A stretch of 64,000 nt of DNA from an uncultured Solimonas sp. (GCA_946478985.1 CAMLDZ010000001.1:15080-79079); one strand, 5' to 3'; positions 35,479 through 46,880 are shown, numbered from the stretch's first letter. Program-made: numbers and translations. The notes: generated by a model not told the origin, from the sequence alone.

Positions 35479-36459
35479 TTAGGCCGGCACTTTCGGCGAC
35501 GACCAGTTCTCGAGCTTCATGCCGAGATCCAGCTCGTGCGCGCGAAGCGCTTCCTTGATTTCGTTGAGCGACTTCTTGCCGAGGTTCGGCGTCTTCATCA
35601 GTTCCATCTCGGTGCGCTGCACCAGATCACCGATGTAGTAGATGTTTTCCGCCTTCAGGCAGTTGGCCGAACGCACCGTCAGTTCCAGATCGTCGATCGG
35701 ACGGAACAGGATGGGCGACAGTTCCTTCTTGCCCGGCGCCGCCGCGGTCTGCGCCGCCTCGGCTTCGAGGTCGACGAACACCGACAGCTGGTCACGCAGG
35801 ATGCGCGCAGCCAGGCGCACGGCTTCCGCCGGCTCGATGCCGCCATTGGTGTCGACGTCGAGAATCAGCCGGTCGAGGTCGGTGCGCTGCGCAACGCGCG
35901 CACGCTCGACCGCATACGACACGCGGCGGACCGGGCTGTAGCTCGCATCGAGCTTGAGCACGCCGACGCCGCGGGCGTCTTCTTCACGGATCGCGCTGAC
36001 CGCCGGCACATAGCCACGGCCACGAGTCACCTTGAGCGAGACATTGAGCTTGCCGCCGGTCAGATGCGCGAGCACCAGTTCCGGATTGACGATCTCCACA
36101 TCGTGGTCGAGCTTGATATCGCCGGCGGTGACCGGACCCTTGCCCGACTTTTCCAGACGCAGCGTCGCTTCGTCGCGCGCATGCATGCGGATCGCGACGT
36201 TCTTGATGTTCAGCAGGATGTCGATGACATCTTCCTGCACACCTTCGATCGCGCTGTACTCGTGGACGACGCCGTCGATCTGCACTTCGGTGATCGCCGC
36301 GCCGGGAATCGACGACAGCAGGATGCGGCGCAGGGCATTGCCCAGCGTGTGACCGAAACCGCGTTCCATCGGCTCCAGCGCGACGCGAGCATGATTGGGA
36401 GACACCGTCTCCACATCGATCTGGCGCGGTTTGAGCAGGTCTGCGACAACGTTCTGCAT
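35479..36459 (-). CDS. rpoA: RNA polymerase alpha subunit
   Basis: 326 residues. N-terminal assembly domain with [20 protein letters not shown] and [15 protein letters not shown], a flexible linker near 235-245 ([10 protein letters not shown]), and a C-terminal domain ([20 protein letters not shown]) that contacts UP elements and activators through the Arg of VRSANCLK. It dimerises to nucleate RNA polymerase assembly. Located between rpsD and rplQ as in other gammaproteobacteria. Confidence 0.99.
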   Translation of the reverse strand: MQNVVADLLKPRQIDVETVSPNHARVALEPMERGFGHTLGNALRRILLSSIPGAAITEVQIDGVVHEYSAIEGVQEDVIDILLNIKNVAIRMHARDEATLRLEKSGKGPVTAGDIKLDHDVEIVNPELVLAHLTGGKLNVSLKVTRGRGYVPAVSAIREEDARGVGVLKLDASYSPVRRVSYAVERARVAQRTDLDRLILDVDTNGGIEPAEAVRLAARILRDQLSVFVDLEAEAAQTAAAPGKKELSPILFRPIDDLELTVRSANCLKAENIYYIGDLVQRTEMELMKTPNLGKKSLNEIKEALRAHELDLGMKLENWSSPKVPA

Positions 36460-36513
36460 GATGGAACCTCTTAAGTTGCGGGATACGAACGGCGGGACTT
36501 CGAGGCGACCCGA

Positions 36514-37134
36514 TTACTTCGAGTACAACTCGACGACCAGCGCTTCGTTGATATCCGGCAGGATCTGATCGCGCGTCGGCACGGCCTTGAAGGTGCCCTT
36601 CAGCGCCTTCTCGTCGATCTCGACCCAGTCCGGAAAACCGGCCTGGCTGGCGATCGACAGTGCCTCGACGATGCGCGACTGCGAGCGGGCGCCTTCGTTG
36701 ATCTGCACCACGTCGCCGGCCTTGACCTGATACGACGGGATGTTGACCAGCTTGCCGTTGACGGTGATCGACTTGTGCGACACCAGCTGGCGTGCTTCGG
36801 CGCGGGTGCGCGAGAAGCCGAGGCGGTAGACGACGTTGTCGAGACGCGACTCCAGCAGCTGCAGCAGCAGCAAGCCGGTCGAACCCTTCTTCGACGACGC
36901 CTTCAGGTAGTAGTTACGGAACTGCTTTTCGAGCACGCCGTAGATCTGCTTGAGCTTCTGCTTCTCGCGCAACTGCAGCGCATAGTCAGACAGACGCGGC
37001 TTGACGGCACCATGCTGACCCGGACGGGTCTCCATGTTGCACTTGCTGTCGATCGAACGGGCGCGCGACTTCAGCAGCAGGTCGGTGCCGGCACGGCGGG
37101 ACAGCTTGCACTTCGGACCAATATAACGAGCCAT
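36514..37134 (-). CDS. rpsD: 30S ribosomal protein S4
   Basis: 206 residues. Starts [20 protein letters not shown] and carries the S4 RNA-binding domain ([36 protein letters not shown]). One of the first proteins to bind 16S rRNA; in E. coli S4 is also the translational repressor of the alpha operon. 55 bases separate it from rpoA. Confidence 0.99.
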   Translation of the reverse strand: MARYIGPKCKLSRRAGTDLLLKSRARSIDSKCNMETRPGQHGAVKPRLSDYALQLREKQKLKQIYGVLEKQFRNYYLKASSKKGSTGLLLLQLLESRLDNVVYRLGFSRTRAEARQLVSHKSITVNGKLVNIPSYQVKAGDVVQINEGARSQSRIVEALSIASQAGFPDWVEIDEKALKGTFKAVPTRDQILPDINEALVVELYSK

Positions 37135-37145
37135 GTGCGTTCCCC

Positions 37146-37547
37146 TTACACGCGGCGACGCTTCGCCGGGCGGACGCCGTTATGCGGAATCGGCGTGACG
37201 TCGGTGATGTTGGTGATCTTGAAGCCGGCGGCGTTGAGCGCACGGACGGCCGATTCGCGACCCGGGCCAGGGCCCTTGACGCGAACTTCCAGATTCTTGA
37301 CGCCGTGTTCGGCGGCAGCCTGACCGGCCTTGTCGGCAGCGATCTGCGCAGCGAACGGCGTCGACTTGCGCGAGCCCTTGAAGCCGGCGGCACCCGCCGT
37401 GCTCCACGACAGGGTGTTGCCCTGGCGGTCGGTGATCAGAACGATCGTGTTGTTGAAGGAGGCGTGGATGAAGGCCACCGCATCGGTGACGTTCTTCTTG
37501 ACCTTCTTGCGCTTGGCCGCGGCAGCGGCCTGGGACGGATTAGCCAT
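37146..37547 (-). CDS. rpsK: 30S ribosomal protein S11
   Basis: 133 residues with the core [21 protein letters not shown] and the C-terminal [10 protein letters not shown] ending that is nearly universal in S11. The basic N-terminus ([13 protein letters not shown]) is usual. Forms part of the platform of the small subunit. 12 bases upstream of rpsD. Confidence 0.99.
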   Translation of the reverse strand: MANPSQAAAAAKRKKVKKNVTDAVAFIHASFNNTIVLITDRQGNTLSWSTAGAAGFKGSRKSTPFAAQIAADKAGQAAAEHGVKNLEVRVKGPGPGRESAVRALNAAGFKITNITDVTPIPHNGVRPAKRRRV

Positions 37548-37554
37548 CGATTAA

Positions 37555-37923
37555 TTAACCCTTCTTACCGGCAACGGTGCCGCGACGCGGGCCCTTGCGG
37601 GTCCGAGCGTTGGTGCGCGTGCGCTGGCCGCGAACCGGCAGGCCGCGACGATGACGCTGACCGCGGTACGAACCGAGATCGATCAGACGCTTGATGCTCA
37701 TCGAGACTTCACGGCGCAGGTCGCCTTCGACGACGAACTTGCCGACCTCGGAACGCAGCTTTTCCAGCTCGCCTTCCGTCAGGTTGCGGATCTGCGCGGT
37801 CGGATCAATGCCGGCGCCGGCGCAAATCGCCTTGGCGCGCGTTGCGCCGATGCCGTAGATCGCCCGCAGGGCGATGACGGTGTGCTTCCTATCCGGGATG
37901 TTTACGCCCGCGATACGTGCCAT
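37555..37923 (-). CDS. rpsM: 30S ribosomal protein S13
   Basis: 122 residues, starting [20 protein letters not shown], with [12 protein letters not shown] and the basic tail [17 protein letters not shown]. Sits at the head of the small subunit contacting the P-site tRNA and L5. First gene of the alpha operon, with its own promoter upstream of it. Confidence 0.99.
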   Translation of the reverse strand: MARIAGVNIPDRKHTVIALRAIYGIGATRAKAICAGAGIDPTAQIRNLTEGELEKLRSEVGKFVVEGDLRREVSMSIKRLIDLGSYRGQRHRRGLPVRGQRTRTNARTRKGPRRGTVAGKKG

Positions 37924-37965
37924 GTGCTACCTCGACTCTCAATCCAACACGCGGAAAAGCCGCGC

Positions 37966-37994
37966 ATTATAGGGAAACTGTTCGGGCTCTACAA
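37966..37994 (-). promoter_or_regulatory. Sigma-70 promoter of the alpha operon
   Basis: On the minus strand TTGTAG (37994-37989), a 17-base spacer and a perfect TATAAT (37971-37966), located between rpmJ and rpsM and 43 bases before the rpsM start. The gap otherwise holds a small GCGG-AAAA-CCGC hairpin in the leader. Confidence 0.75.
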
Positions 37995-38054
37995 ACCCGC
38001 TTGACACCACTGCCGATCGGCCCGGCAGAACGTCCCTGCCGGCCGGAGCTGAAA

Positions 38055-38168
38055 TCAGCCCTGGCGCTGCTTGTGGCGCGGATCGGTGCAGAGCACGCGA
38101 ACGACGCCGCTGCGGCGGACGACTTTGCAGTTGCGGCAGATTTTCTTGACCGACGCACGGACTTTCAT
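38055..38168 (-). CDS. rpmJ: 50S ribosomal protein L36
   Basis: A 37-codon gene. Reads [20 protein letters not shown] and ends RHKQRQG. It is the zinc-binding form: Cys11, Cys14, Cys27 and His32 make the ribbon, implying no reliance on the zinc-free paralogue. Placed 30 bases after secY at the end of the spc operon, the standard location. TGA stop at 38055. Confidence 0.97.
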   Translation of the reverse strand: MKVRASVKKICRNCKVVRRSGVVRVLCTDPRHKQRQG

Positions 38169-38198
38169 GACGGTTCTCTTTAAAGATGCGACAGCGGT

Positions 38199-39551
38199 TT
38201 AACGGCTTTCCGCCGAACCCAGGGACTTCAGATTGGCCTTCTTCATCAGGCCTTCGTACTGGTGCGACATCAGGTGCGCTTGCAACTGCGCCATGAAGTC
38301 CATCACCACCACCACGGTAATCAGCAGCGAGGTGCCACCGAAGTAGAACGGGATGCTGGTGACGAAGCTGCGCAGGATTTCCGGCACCAGGCAGATCACC
38401 AGGATGTAGATCGAGCCGACCACGGTCAGACGCGTCAGCACCGTGTCGATGTACTTGGCCGTCATCGCACCCGGACGCACGCCCGGCACGAAGGCGCCCG
38501 ACTTCTTCAGGTTGTCCGCGGTCTCACGGGAATCGAAGACCAGCGCGGTATAGAAGAAGCAGAAGAACACGATCATCAGGCCGTACAGCAAGGTGTACAG
38601 CGGCTGGCCCGGCGACAGTGCGTTGGCGATCTTCTGCAGCACGCCTGAGGCGCCACTGGCGTTCCCGTCACCGAAGAACTGCACCAGCGAGGCTGGGAAC
38701 AGGATGATCGACGAGGCGAAGATCGGCGGGATCACGCCGGCCATGTTGAGCTTGAGCGGCAGATGCTGGGTTTGCGCGGCGAAGATCTTGCGGCCCTGCT
38801 GGCGGCGCGCATGGTGGATCGGAATGCGCCGCTGCGCACGCTCGAAGAACACCACGCCCCAGGTGACCACCGCGATCAGCGCCAGCACGATCAGCACCGT
38901 GAAGCCGCTGATGGAACCTTCGCTGACCAGCTGCGCGGTCGAACCCAGCGCCTGCGGGAAGCCCGCGACGATGCCGGCGAAGATGATCATCGAAATACCG
39001 TTGCCGATGCCGCGCTCGGTGACCTGCTCGCCAAGCCACATCAGGAACATCGTGCCGGTAACCAGGCTCAGCGTCGCCACGAACAGGAAGCCGACGCCCG
39101 GTGCGATCGCCACGCCGGACTTCTGCAACGCCAGCGCCGCGCCGAACGACTGGAACACCGCCAGCAACAGCGTGCCGTAGCGCGTGTACTTGGTGATCTG
39201 GCGGCGGCCCGACTCGCCTTCCTTCTTCAGATCCTTGAGCTGCGGCACGACCGTCGACATCAGCTGCACGATGATGCTCGCCGAAATGTACGGCATCACG
39301 CCCAGCGCGAAGATCGACAGACGATGCAGCGAGCCGCCCGAGAACATGTTGAACATGTCCAGGATCGTGCCCTTGCTCTGGTTGAACAGGGCCGCCAGCT
39401 GCACCGGATCGATACCCGGCACCGGGATGAAGCTGCCGATGCGGAACACGATGATCGCGCCGAGCAGGAAGAACAGGCGCTTGCGCACCTCTCCCACCTT
39501 GCTCAGGTCAGGGACCATCGAACCGCCGGCAGCGCCCGGAGTCTTCGCCAT
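38199..39551 (-). CDS. secY: Preprotein translocase subunit SecY
   Basis: 450 residues with ten membrane helices; core of the SecYEG channel. Family blocks seen: [13 protein letters not shown] near the start, [16 protein letters not shown] (helix 2), [16 protein letters not shown], and [23 protein letters not shown] at the C-terminus. Lies between rplO and rpmJ as usual in the spc operon. Confidence 0.99.
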   Translation of the reverse strand: MAKTPGAAGGSMVPDLSKVGEVRKRLFFLLGAIIVFRIGSFIPVPGIDPVQLAALFNQSKGTILDMFNMFSGGSLHRLSIFALGVMPYISASIIVQLMSTVVPQLKDLKKEGESGRRQITKYTRYGTLLLAVFQSFGAALALQKSGVAIAPGVGFLFVATLSLVTGTMFLMWLGEQVTERGIGNGISMIIFAGIVAGFPQALGSTAQLVSEGSISGFTVLIVLALIAVVTWGVVFFERAQRRIPIHHARRQQGRKIFAAQTQHLPLKLNMAGVIPPIFASSIILFPASLVQFFGDGNASGASGVLQKIANALSPGQPLYTLLYGLMIVFFCFFYTALVFDSRETADNLKKSGAFVPGVRPGAMTAKYIDTVLTRLTVVGSIYILVICLVPEILRSFVTSIPFYFGGTSLLITVVVVMDFMAQLQAHLMSHQYEGLMKKANLKSLGSAESR

Positions 39552-39566
39552 GACGAGTGTCCGACC

Positions 39567-40001
39567 TTACTCGGCGATGCTGCCGCCGGCGGCGGTGATC
39601 GCTTCGCGCGCGCCCTTGGTGACCAGCACGCCCGTCAGCTGGACCTTGCGGGTCAGCTCGCCGGACTTGATGACCTTGGCGGTCTCGGCAGTTGCCGGCA
39701 CCACGTTCTTGGCCTTGAGCACGGCCAGATCGATCTCGACGACGTCGAGCTTCTCCAGCTCCGACAGGCGCACTTCCGCCGTCAGCGCCTTCAGCGCCGA
39801 CTTGAAGCCGCGCTTGGGCAGGCGACGCTGGATCGGCATCTGGCCGCCTTCGAAGCCCAGCTTGTGGTAGCCGCCCTTGCGAGCGTGCTGACCCTTGTGA
39901 CCGCGGCCCGCGGTCTTGCCGAGGCCAGAGCCGATACCGCGTGCAACGCGGACCTTCTTGGTCTTGGCGCCCTTGGCCGGCTTGATCGTATTCAGTTTCA
40001 T
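39567..40001 (-). CDS. rplO: 50S ribosomal protein L15
   Basis: 144 residues. Opens [20 protein letters not shown], then the Gly-rich loop [22 protein letters not shown] and [18 protein letters not shown]. Late-assembly large-subunit protein. 15 bases before secY. Confidence 0.99.
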   Translation of the reverse strand: MKLNTIKPAKGAKTKKVRVARGIGSGLGKTAGRGHKGQHARKGGYHKLGFEGGQMPIQRRLPKRGFKSALKALTAEVRLSELEKLDVVEIDLAVLKAKNVVPATAETAKVIKSGELTRKVQLTGVLVTKGAREAITAAGGSIAE

Positions 40002-40027
40002 GTTCGTCTATCCGTGTCGAAAGAGTC

Positions 40028-40219
40028 TTAGGCGACTTCTTCGATGCGCAGCATGTACGAGACCTTGTTGACCATGCCCATGTTCTCGGGCGTGGCAGCA
40101 ACGATGCGCGTCTGGTGCATGCGGGTCAGCCCGAGTCCACGCACGCAGGCCTGGTGCTTGGGCAGGCGCTTGGCGAGGCTGCGGATCAGCGTCAGCTTGA
40201 TCTGTTTGATATCGCTCAT
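40028..40219 (-). CDS. rpmD: 50S ribosomal protein L30
   Basis: 63 residues from the ATG at 40219 (MSDIKQIKLTLIRSLAKRLP, then VRGLGLTRMHQTRIV). An in-frame extension to 40264 overlaps the end of rpsE and is not coding. Small protein of the large subunit, normal length, between rpsE and rplO. Confidence 0.97.
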   Translation of the reverse strand: MSDIKQIKLTLIRSLAKRLPKHQACVRGLGLTRMHQTRIVAATPENMGMVNKVSYMLRIEEVA

Positions 40220-40232
40220 GGCAGTTCTCGAC

Positions 40233-40745
40233 TTAACCGAGGATCTCTTCGACGGTCTTGCCACGCTTGGCGGCGATTTCCGACGGCAGGCTCATCTTGG
40301 TCAGCGCATTCATCGTCGCGCGCACCAGGTTGATCGGGTTGCGCGAGCCGAGCGCCTTGGCGAGCACGTTCTGCACGCCAGCCACTTCGAACACCGCGCG
40401 CATGGCGCCACCGGCGATCACGCCGGTACCGTCCGAGGCCGGGCGCACGAACACCTTGGCGGCACCGTGCTCGCCCCAGTTCTCGTGCTGCACGGTCAGG
40501 CCCTTGAGCGGCACGGTGACCATGTTCTTGCGGGCCTGGTCCATTGCCTTGGAGATGGCCTGCGGCACTTCGCGCGCCTTGCCATAGCCGAAGCCGACGC
40601 GGCCGGCGCCGTCACCGACGACCGTCAGCGCGGTGAAGGCGAACTGCTTGCCGCCCTTGACCGTCTTGCTGACGCGATTGACGGTGATCAGCTTTTCCTT
40701 GAACTCGCCGCCGCTCTGATCTTCGTAGTTGTGCTGGGTCGCCAT
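40233..40745 (-). CDS. rpsE: 30S ribosomal protein S5
   Basis: 170 residues. Double-stranded RNA-binding start ([20 protein letters not shown]) and the [18 protein letters not shown] core; [19 protein letters not shown] is the C-terminal domain. Contributes to decoding accuracy with S4. 13 bases before rpmD. Confidence 0.99.
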   Translation of the reverse strand: MATQHNYEDQSGGEFKEKLITVNRVSKTVKGGKQFAFTALTVVGDGAGRVGFGYGKAREVPQAISKAMDQARKNMVTVPLKGLTVQHENWGEHGAAKVFVRPASDGTGVIAGGAMRAVFEVAGVQNVLAKALGSRNPINLVRATMNALTKMSLPSEIAAKRGKTVEEILG

Positions 40746-40748
40746 GTC

Positions 40749-41105
40749 TTAGAACTCCAGGCCGGCTTCACGCGCGGCGTCGGCCAGGGCCTTGATGCGG
40801 CCGTGGAACTGAAAACCCGCGCGGTCGAACGCGACCTTCGAGATGCCCTTTTCCTTCGCGCGCTGCGCGATCGTCGCACCGACCTTCTTGGCGGCTTCGA
40901 CGTTGCCGGTCGCATCCAGGCCTTCGACGATCGCCTTCTCGACGGTCGACGCGGCAACCACGGTCACCGAAGCGTCCGGCGCGATGATCTGCGCGTAGAT
41001 GTGCTTGGGGGTGCGGTGCACGGCCAGGCGATGCACAGCCAGTTCGCGGATATGGGCGCGCGTGCGGCGGGCACGGCGCAGGCGGGTCTGCTTCTTGTCC
41101 TTCAT
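40749..41105 (-). CDS. rplR: 50S ribosomal protein L18
   Basis: 118 residues from the ATG at 41105 ([20 protein letters not shown]), with [20 protein letters not shown] and the family ending [30 protein letters not shown] (seen split). Binds 5S rRNA. An extension to 41192 overlaps the rplF side of the gap and is not typical. Three bases before rpsE. Confidence 0.98.
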   Translation of the reverse strand: MKDKKQTRLRRARRTRAHIRELAVHRLAVHRTPKHIYAQIIAPDASVTVVAASTVEKAIVEGLDATGNVEAAKKVGATIAQRAKEKGISKVAFDRAGFQFHGRIKALADAAREAGLEF

Positions 41106-41201
41106 ATGTCCTACTTTTTGGTTGATACCAAAACGTATGCGAGTCGAAGTCCGGTCCTTGTGCGCAGTGCGATCCGAAGGAGGATGCGCCACGCGAACGC
41201 G

Positions 41202-41732
41202 TTACTTCTTCTTCGCTTCCTTGAGTTCGACCTTCTCGGTCGAGTAACGCACGCCCTTGCCCTTGTAAGGCTCCGGCGGACGGTAACCGCGGATGTCGGC
41301 GGCAACCTGGCCGACCATCTTCTTGTCGGCGCCCTTGACGATGATTTCCGTCTGGGTCGGCGTTTCCACCGTAATGCCTTCAGGAATCGGGTATTCGACC
41401 GGATGCGAGAAGCCGAGCGCGAGATTCAGCTTCTTGCCGGCCATGGCGGCGCGGTAGCCGACGCCGACCAGCTGCAGCTTCTTCTCGTAGCCCGTCGACA
41501 CGCCGACCACGGCGTTGTTCAGCAGCGCACGGAAAGTGCCGGCCTGCATGTTGTCGGCGGCGATCGACGCAGCCGACACGGTGACGGTGCTGCCGTCGAT
41601 GTCGATACCGACATTCTTCGGCACATTGATCGTCAGGCTCGCCTTGGCACCCTTGACAGTCAGCTGACCATCGGCGGTGGCAACCTGCACTCCGGCCGGC
41701 AGCTTCACCGGCATTTTTGCGACGCGGGACAT
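41202..41732 (-). CDS. rplF: 50S ribosomal protein L6
   Basis: 176 residues from the ATG at 41732 ([20 protein letters not shown]), carrying the internal repeat of L6 and the signature [20 protein letters not shown] at the C-terminus. Located near the sarcin-ricin loop. 97 bases separate it from rplR, the widest gap inside the spc operon; nothing else is visible there. Confidence 0.98.
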   Translation of the reverse strand: MSRVAKMPVKLPAGVQVATADGQLTVKGAKASLTINVPKNVGIDIDGSTVTVSAASIAADNMQAGTFRALLNNAVVGVSTGYEKKLQLVGVGYRAAMAGKKLNLALGFSHPVEYPIPEGITVETPTQTEIIVKGADKKMVGQVAADIRGYRPPEPYKGKGVRYSTEKVELKEAKKK

Positions 41733-41742
41733 GGATCTCTCC

Positions 41743-42138
41743 TTAGGCGACGTAGCAGAGCACTTCGCCGCCGAGACCGGCGTCGCGCGCCTTGCGGTCG
41801 CTGACCACGCCCTTGGGCGTGGAAACGATGGCAACGCCCAGACCGCCGAGAACCTTCGGCAGTTCGTCCTTGCCCTTGTAGACGCGAAGTGCCGGCTTGG
41901 ACACGCGCTCGATGCGCTCGATCACCGGCTTGCCCTGGAAGTACTTCAGGGACAGCGTGATCGTCTTCTTGGCGCCTTCGGCGGTGACGAGATAGTCGGC
42001 GATGTAGCCTTCGTCCTTAAGGACCGCGGCGATCGCTTCCTTGATCTTCGACGACGGCGACACCACCTGCTTCTTGCGGGCAGCCTGACCGTTGCGGATG
42101 CGGGTCAGAAAGTCGGCGATAGGGTCAGTCATGCTCAT
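41743..42138 (-). CDS. rpsH: 30S ribosomal protein S8
   Basis: 131 residues, [20 protein letters not shown] at the start and the C-terminal SRP-like block [20 protein letters not shown]. Primary 16S rRNA binder; in E. coli it is the translational repressor of the spc operon. 10 bases before rplF. Confidence 0.99.
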   Translation of the reverse strand: MSMTDPIADFLTRIRNGQAARKKQVVSPSSKIKEAIAAVLKDEGYIADYLVTAEGAKKTITLSLKYFQGKPVIERIERVSKPALRVYKGKDELPKVLGGLGVAIVSTPKGVVSDRKARDAGLGGEVLCYVA

Positions 42139-42163
42139 GCTTCAATCCCCAAAACTAAACGGT

Positions 42164-42469
42164 TCACCAGCTCGCCTTCTTGAGGCCCGGCACTTCGCCG
42201 CGGTTCGCCGCTTCACGCAGCTTGTGGCGCGCCAGACCGAACTTCTTGTAGACGCCGCGCGAGCGGCCGGTCAGCTGGCAGCGGTTGCGCTGACGGCTCT
42301 TGGCGGAATCACGCGGCAGCTTCTGCAGCGCGACGACCGCCGCCGCCTTCTCCTCTTCGGAGACGGTGACGCTGGAAATCTTTGCCTTCAGCGCGGCACG
42401 CTTGCTCGCATGCTTGGCGGCGAGAGCAGCGCGCTTCTTCTCGCGCTCGATCATGTTGGTCTTGGCCAT
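42164..42469 (-). CDS. rpsN: 30S ribosomal protein S14 (zinc-free long form)
   Basis: 101 residues, the long form without the CxxC zinc ribbon. Starts [19 protein letters not shown] and ends with [20 protein letters not shown] and [11 protein letters not shown]. 25 bases before rpsH, 12 after rplE. Confidence 0.99.
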   Translation of the reverse strand: MAKTNMIEREKKRAALAAKHASKRAALKAKISSVTVSEEEKAAAVVALQKLPRDSAKSRQRNRCQLTGRSRGVYKKFGLARHKLREAANRGEVPGLKKASW

Positions 42470-42481
42470 TGTCGCCTGCCC

Positions 42482-43018
42482 TTACTTGCGGAACGGGAAG
42501 CTGAAGGCGTCGAGCAGGGCCTTGCCCTGTTCGTCGGTCTTCGCCGTGGTCGTGATGGTGATGTTCATGCCGCGCAGCGCATCAACCTTTTCGTACTCGA
42601 TTTCCGGAAAGATGATCTGCTCGGTGATGCCGAAGTTGAAGTTGCCCTGGCCGTCGAAGCCACGCGCCGAGATGCCGCGGAAATCGCGGATGCGCGGCAG
42701 CGCGACGACGATCAGGCGCTCCAGGAACTCGTACATCTTCTCGCGGCGCAGCGTCACCTTGACGCCGACCGGATAGTTCTCGCGGATCTTGAAGCCGGCA
42801 ACCGCGATGCGCGACTTGGTGATGACCGGCTTCTGGCCGGCGATCGCCGTCATGTCCTCGACGGCGCGCTCGATGACCTTGCGGTCCGCAGTCGCTTCGC
42901 CGACGCCCATGTTGAGCGTGATCTTGGTGATGCGCGGCACTTCCATCGCACCGACGCCCAGCGACGTCTTCAGCTCGGAAGCCAGCTTGTCGCGGTAAAG
43001 AGTTTGCAGATTAGCCAT
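42482..43018 (-). CDS. rplE: 50S ribosomal protein L5
   Basis: 178 residues from the ATG at 43018 ([20 protein letters not shown]), with [16 protein letters not shown] and [20 protein letters not shown]. Binds 5S rRNA and contacts S13 across the subunits. A longer frame to 43198 overlaps rplX and is a shadow. Confidence 0.98.
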   Translation of the reverse strand: MANLQTLYRDKLASELKTSLGVGAMEVPRITKITLNMGVGEATADRKVIERAVEDMTAIAGQKPVITKSRIAVAGFKIRENYPVGVKVTLRREKMYEFLERLIVVALPRIRDFRGISARGFDGQGNFNFGITEQIIFPEIEYEKVDALRGMNITITTTAKTDEQGKALLDAFSFPFRK

Positions 43019-43028
43019 GGCGCTTACC

Positions 43029-43355
43029 TTAGCCGTCCACCAGGGCCTGGTTGGACTTGAACACGCGGACCTTGCGGCGCTTCTCGCCTTCGCCCTCGAA
43101 CTTGTAGCCGACGCGGTCACCCTTGCCTGCCTTCGCGTTCCAGATCGCGACGTTCGAGATGTCGATCGGCATTTCCTTCTCGACGATGCCGCCGGCAACG
43201 CCAGCGTTCGGATTGCCGCGCTGGTGCTTCTTGGCGACGTTGACGCCTTCGACGACGACCTTGCCGGTTGCCAGAACCTGCGCGACCTTGCCGCGACGAC
43301 CCTTGTCCTTGCCGGTGGTGACGACGACTTCGTCGCCCTTCTTGATCTTGCTCAT
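43029..43355 (-). CDS. rplX: 50S ribosomal protein L24
   Basis: 108 residues with the KOW motif [19 protein letters not shown] and the [18 protein letters not shown] block. Assembly-initiating large-subunit protein near the exit tunnel. Sits 11 bases before rplE. Confidence 0.99.
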   Translation of the reverse strand: MSKIKKGDEVVVTTGKDKGRRGKVAQVLATGKVVVEGVNVAKKHQRGNPNAGVAGGIVEKEMPIDISNVAIWNAKAGKGDRVGYKFEGEGEKRRKVRVFKSNQALVDG

Positions 43356-43368
43356 GATCGCTCTACCT

Positions 43369-43734
43369 TCAGATCACTTCAGGCGCCAGCGACACGATCT
43401 TCATGAAGCGGTCGCGCAGTTCGCGCGTCACCGGTCCGAAGATACGGGTGCCCAGCGGTTCCATCTTGCTCGTCAGCAGCACGGCGGCGTTGGCGTCGAA
43501 GCGGATCACCGAGCCGTCGGCGCGCTTGATCGGGAAGCGCGTGCGCACGACGACCGCGTCATGGACTTCGCCCTTCTTGACCTTGCCGCGCGGGATCGCG
43601 TCCTTGACGGTGACCTTGATCAGGTCGCCCACGCCGGCATAGCGGCGGTAGGTCGAACCCTTGACCTGGATCACCTGCACTTCGCGCGCGCCGCTGTTGT
43701 CAGCGACGAACAGAAAGCTTTCCTGTTGAATCAT
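43369..43734 (-). CDS. rplN: 50S ribosomal protein L14
   Basis: 121 residues, [20 protein letters not shown] and the signature [21 protein letters not shown]. First gene of the classical spc operon; lies at the subunit interface. 13 bases before rplX. Confidence 0.99.
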   Translation of the reverse strand: MIQQESFLFVADNSGAREVQVIQVKGSTYRRYAGVGDLIKVTVKDAIPRGKVKKGEVHDAVVVRTRFPIKRADGSVIRFDANAAVLLTSKMEPLGTRIFGPVTRELRDRFMKIVSLAPEVI

Positions 43735-43748
43735 GTCTCGCGCTCCGC

Positions 43749-44039
43749 TTAGGCAGCCGAGCCGGCGCTCAGCGCCGACGCAGTCTTGATGACTTCGACG
43801 AGGCGGAAGCGCTTGGTCGCCGACAGCGGACGCGTCTCGACGATGGCGACGGTATCGCCTTCCTTCGCCTGGTTCGTCTCGTCATGCGCACGCAGCTTCG
43901 TGGAGCGGCGCAGCAGCTTGCCGTACAGGGCATGCCGCTCGGTGCGCTCGACGAGGACCGTAATGGTCTTGTCGCCCTTGTTGCTGACCACGCGGCCGAC
44001 GATGCGGCGCGGGGCCTTCTGTTCAGTCTGTTCGCTCAT
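43749..44039 (-). CDS. rpsQ: 30S ribosomal protein S17
   Basis: 96 residues with [20 protein letters not shown] and the [20 protein letters not shown] block. Slightly longer C-terminus than E. coli S17 (84), ending Ala/Ser-rich. Its ATG overlaps the rpmC stop (ATGA). Confidence 0.98.
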   Translation of the reverse strand: MSEQTEQKAPRRIVGRVVSNKGDKTITVLVERTERHALYGKLLRRSTKLRAHDETNQAKEGDTVAIVETRPLSATKRFRLVEVIKTASALSAGSAA

Positions 44040-44242
44040 TTCGCCTTCACCTGCTGCGCAAGCGTCTTCACGCGGGCAATGTTTTTGCGGGCTTCACGTA
44101 CCAGGTGCGGCTTGGCGCCCTGACCCGTGGCCTGCTGCATGCGCAGATTGAACTGCTCGCGGCGCAGCGAGGCGAGTTCTTCGCCGAGCGCCTTGATGTC
44201 CTTGCCGCGCAGGGACTTCACGTATTCAGATGACTTGGCCAT
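44036..44242 (-). CDS. rpmC: 50S ribosomal protein L29
   Basis: 68 residues, helical hairpin protein near the tunnel exit; [20 protein letters not shown] is the family core. Coupled on both sides: its first base is the last base of the rplP stop (TAATG), and its stop overlaps rpsQ. Confidence 0.98.
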   Translation of the reverse strand: MAKSSEYVKSLRGKDIKALGEELASLRREQFNLRMQQATGQGAKPHLVREARKNIARVKTLAQQVKAK

Positions 44243-44655
44243 TACATGATCGTCCGGTTGACGAAGCTGGTCTTGACCGGCAGCTTCGCGGCGGCGAGAC
44301 GGAAGGCCTCGCGCGCAGTGATTTCGTCGACGCCTTCCATTTCGTAGAGCACCTTGCCGGGCTGCACCTTGGCGACCCAGTACTCGACGTTGCCCTTACC
44401 GGAGCCCATGCGGACTTCCAGCGGCTTCTTGGTCACCGGCACGTCCGGGAACACGCGGATCCACACCTTGCCACCGCGCTTGATGTAGCGGGTGATGACA
44501 CGGCGGGCGGCCTCGATCTGGCGCGCGGTCACGCGGCCGGGTTCGGTCGACTTCAGACCCCACTCGCCGAAGCTGACCTTGTTACCCACCAAGGCCAGAC
44601 CGGTGTTGGAGCCTTTGCGCTGCTTGCGAAATTTGGTTCGCTTGGGCTGCATCAT
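44242..44655 (-). CDS. rplP: 50S ribosomal protein L16
   Basis: 137 residues, [20 protein letters not shown] and [20 protein letters not shown] with [20 protein letters not shown]. Supports the peptidyl transferase centre and A-site tRNA. MMQPKR may also start at the second Met. Confidence 0.99.
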   Translation of the reverse strand: MMQPKRTKFRKQRKGSNTGLALVGNKVSFGEWGLKSTEPGRVTARQIEAARRVITRYIKRGGKVWIRVFPDVPVTKKPLEVRMGSGKGNVEYWVAKVQPGKVLYEMEGVDEITAREAFRLAAAKLPVKTSFVNRTIM

Positions 44656-44688
44656 GGCAGTGATCTCTGTCTAGTTCGGACGAAGGTC

Positions 44689-45378
44689 TTAGGCCGCGCG
44701 GGCCTCGACAGCTTCATCCTTCTTGTCGTGCTGGCGGCTGGCGTCGAACTGCTCGCCGGTGAACACCCAGACCTTCACGCCGATGATGCCGTACTGCGTA
44801 CGAGCCTCACCGGTGTTGTAGTCGACGTGGGCGCGCAGCGTATGAAGCGGCACGCGGCCTTCGCGATACCACTCGGTGCGGGCGATTTCAGCACCGTTCA
44901 GACGGCCGCCAACCTGGATCTTGATGCCGCCGGCGCCGAGGCGCATCGCGTTCTGCACGGCGCGCTTCATCGCGCGGCGGAACATGATGCGACGCTCGAG
45001 CTGCTGGGCGACGCTGTCGGCGATCAGCTTGGCATCGAGTTCCGGCTTGCGGATCTCCTCGACCGAAATGTGCACGCTGTCGGCCTTGAGGCCCATGCGC
45101 TTGGCCACCTCGACCTTCAGCTTCTCGATGTCCTCACCCTTCTTGCCGATGACGATGCCCGGACGCGCGGTGTGGATCGTGACGCGCGCCGACTTCGCCG
45201 GACGGTCGATCTGGATGCGCGACACCGAAGCCTGCGCCAGCTTCTTGCGCAGGAAATCGCGGACCTGGATGTCCTTCAGCAGATTCTCGCCGTAGACCTT
45301 GCGTTCGGCGTACCAGTTGGACGTCCACGAGGTCGTGATGCCCAGGCGGAAGCCGTTCGGATTGACTTTATGACCCAT
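44689..45378 (-). CDS. rpsC: 30S ribosomal protein S3
   Basis: 229 residues, [20 protein letters not shown], a KH domain ([20 protein letters not shown]) and the C-terminal [20 protein letters not shown] block. Lines the mRNA entry tunnel. 33 bases before rplP. Confidence 0.99.
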   Translation of the reverse strand: MGHKVNPNGFRLGITTSWTSNWYAERKVYGENLLKDIQVRDFLRKKLAQASVSRIQIDRPAKSARVTIHTARPGIVIGKKGEDIEKLKVEVAKRMGLKADSVHISVEEIRKPELDAKLIADSVAQQLERRIMFRRAMKRAVQNAMRLGAGGIKIQVGGRLNGAEIARTEWYREGRVPLHTLRAHVDYNTGEARTQYGIIGVKVWVFTGEQFDASRQHDKKDEAVEARAA

Positions 45379-45402
45379 GAGTATGCTCTCTCGTATCGGG
45401 CC

Positions 45403-45738
45403 TTAGTGGCCGTCCGAAACCTTGATCGTGATGTGGCTGGTCGGCTTCAGGATGCGATCAGCACGGCCCTTGGCACGCGGCATGATGCGCTTGAGCACCG
45501 GACCCTGGTCGATGTAGATCTCTTTGACCTTCAGCTCGTCGATATCCGCGCCGTGGTTGTTCTCGGCGTTGGCGATCGCCGACTCCAGCACCTTGAACAG
45601 GATGCGGGCGGGCTTGCGCGTCGAATACTTGAGGATGTTGCGCGCCTCGCCGACCGGCTTGCCGCGAACGAGATCGGCAACCGCGCGCGCCTTCTTCGGC
45701 GACAGGCGGACAAACTTGAGAATGGCTTGCGTCTGCAT
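45403..45738 (-). CDS. rplV: 50S ribosomal protein L22
   Basis: 111 residues from the ATG at 45738 ([20 protein letters not shown]), with [20 protein letters not shown] and the tunnel-lining hairpin [24 protein letters not shown] at 45747 would add three residues and overlap rpsS. Part of the S10 operon. Confidence 0.98.
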   Translation of the reverse strand: MQTQAILKFVRLSPKKARAVADLVRGKPVGEARNILKYSTRKPARILFKVLESAIANAENNHGADIDELKVKEIYIDQGPVLKRIMPRAKGRADRILKPTSHITIKVSDGH

Positions 45739-45743
45739 GGCGC

Positions 45744-46022
45744 TCACTTGGCCTTTTCGACTTTCTTGTCGCCGTGACCCTTGAACGTACGGGTCGGCGA
45801 GAACTCACCGAGCTTATGGCCGACCATGTTGTCGGTGACGAACACCGGCACATGGATCTTGCCGTTGTGCACCTGGAACGTCAGACCGACGAAGTCCGGG
45901 GTGATCATCGAACGGCGCGACCAGGTCTTGATCGGCTTCTTCACGCGCTGGCCCGCCGCACCCTCAACCTTCTTGGCGAGGTGATGATCGACGAACGGAC
46001 CCTTCTTGACGGAACGCGGCAT
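45744..46022 (-). CDS. rpsS: 30S ribosomal protein S19
   Basis: 92 residues, [19 protein letters not shown], then [20 protein letters not shown] and [16 protein letters not shown]. Located in the head near the A site. Its stop is 5 bases before the rplV ATG. Confidence 0.99.
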   Translation of the reverse strand: MPRSVKKGPFVDHHLAKKVEGAAGQRVKKPIKTWSRRSMITPDFVGLTFQVHNGKIHVPVFVTDNMVGHKLGEFSPTRTFKGHGDKKVEKAK

Positions 46023-46034
46023 GTCGGTACCTGC

Positions 46035-46868
46035 TTACTTCTTCGAGTGGCGGCTACGCACGATGAGCTTCTGCGTGCGCTTGTTGCTACGGGTCTTGAG
46101 GCCCTTGGTCTGCTGGCCCCAAGGCGTTACCGGATGCGGGTTGCCCTGACCGGATTTGCCTTCACCACCACCGTGCGGGTGGTCGACCGGGTTCATGACG
46201 ACACCGCGAACCGTCGGGCGGATGCCCTTGTGGCGCTTGGCGCCGGCCTTGCCGTACTGGCGGAGGTTGTGCTCGTTGTTGCCGACTTCGCCGACAACCG
46301 CACGGCAGCTCGCCAGCACCTTGCGCATCTCGCCCGAACGCAGGCGGATGGTGGCGTACTCGCCGTCGCGGGCGACCAGCTGGATGGCAGCGCCGGCCGA
46401 GCGGGCCAGCTGTGCACCCTTGCCCGGACGCAGTTCCACCGCGTGCACCGTCGAACCGACCGGGATGTTGCGCAGCGGCAGCGCGTTGCCCGCCTTGATC
46501 GGCGCGTCGACGCCCGACTGCAGCGTGTCGCCGACCACCACGCCACGCGGCGCGATGATGTAGCGGCGCTCGCCGTCGGCGTAGCACAGCAGCGCGATGT
46601 GGGCGCTGCGGTTCGGATCGTATTCGAGGCGCTCGACCTTGGCCGGCACGCCGTCCTTGTTGCGCTTGAAGTCGATCAGGCGATAGTGCTGCTTCTGCCC
46701 GCCGCCCTTGTGGCGCGTGGTGATATGGCCGTTGTTGTTGCGACCGCCGGTGTGCGACTGCTTTTCGAGCAGCGGCGCGTACGGCTCGCCTTTCCACAGA
46801 CCCGGCGTGACCACCTTGACTTGGTGGCGCGTACCCGCCGACGTCGGTTTGAGTTGGACCAATGGCAT
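46035..46868 (-). CDS. rplB: 50S ribosomal protein L2
   Basis: 277 residues. [14 protein letters not shown] at the start, the [20 protein letters not shown] block, and the near-universal C-terminal [20 protein letters not shown] with the conserved His of the catalytic-centre region. 13 bases before rpsS. Confidence 0.99.
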   Translation of the reverse strand: MPLVQLKPTSAGTRHQVKVVTPGLWKGEPYAPLLEKQSHTGGRNNNGHITTRHKGGGQKQHYRLIDFKRNKDGVPAKVERLEYDPNRSAHIALLCYADGERRYIIAPRGVVVGDTLQSGVDAPIKAGNALPLRNIPVGSTVHAVELRPGKGAQLARSAGAAIQLVARDGEYATIRLRSGEMRKVLASCRAVVGEVGNNEHNLRQYGKAGAKRHKGIRPTVRGVVMNPVDHPHGGGEGKSGQGNPHPVTPWGQQTKGLKTRSNKRTQKLIVRSRHSKK

Positions 46869-46880
46869 GGTGTCTTGTCC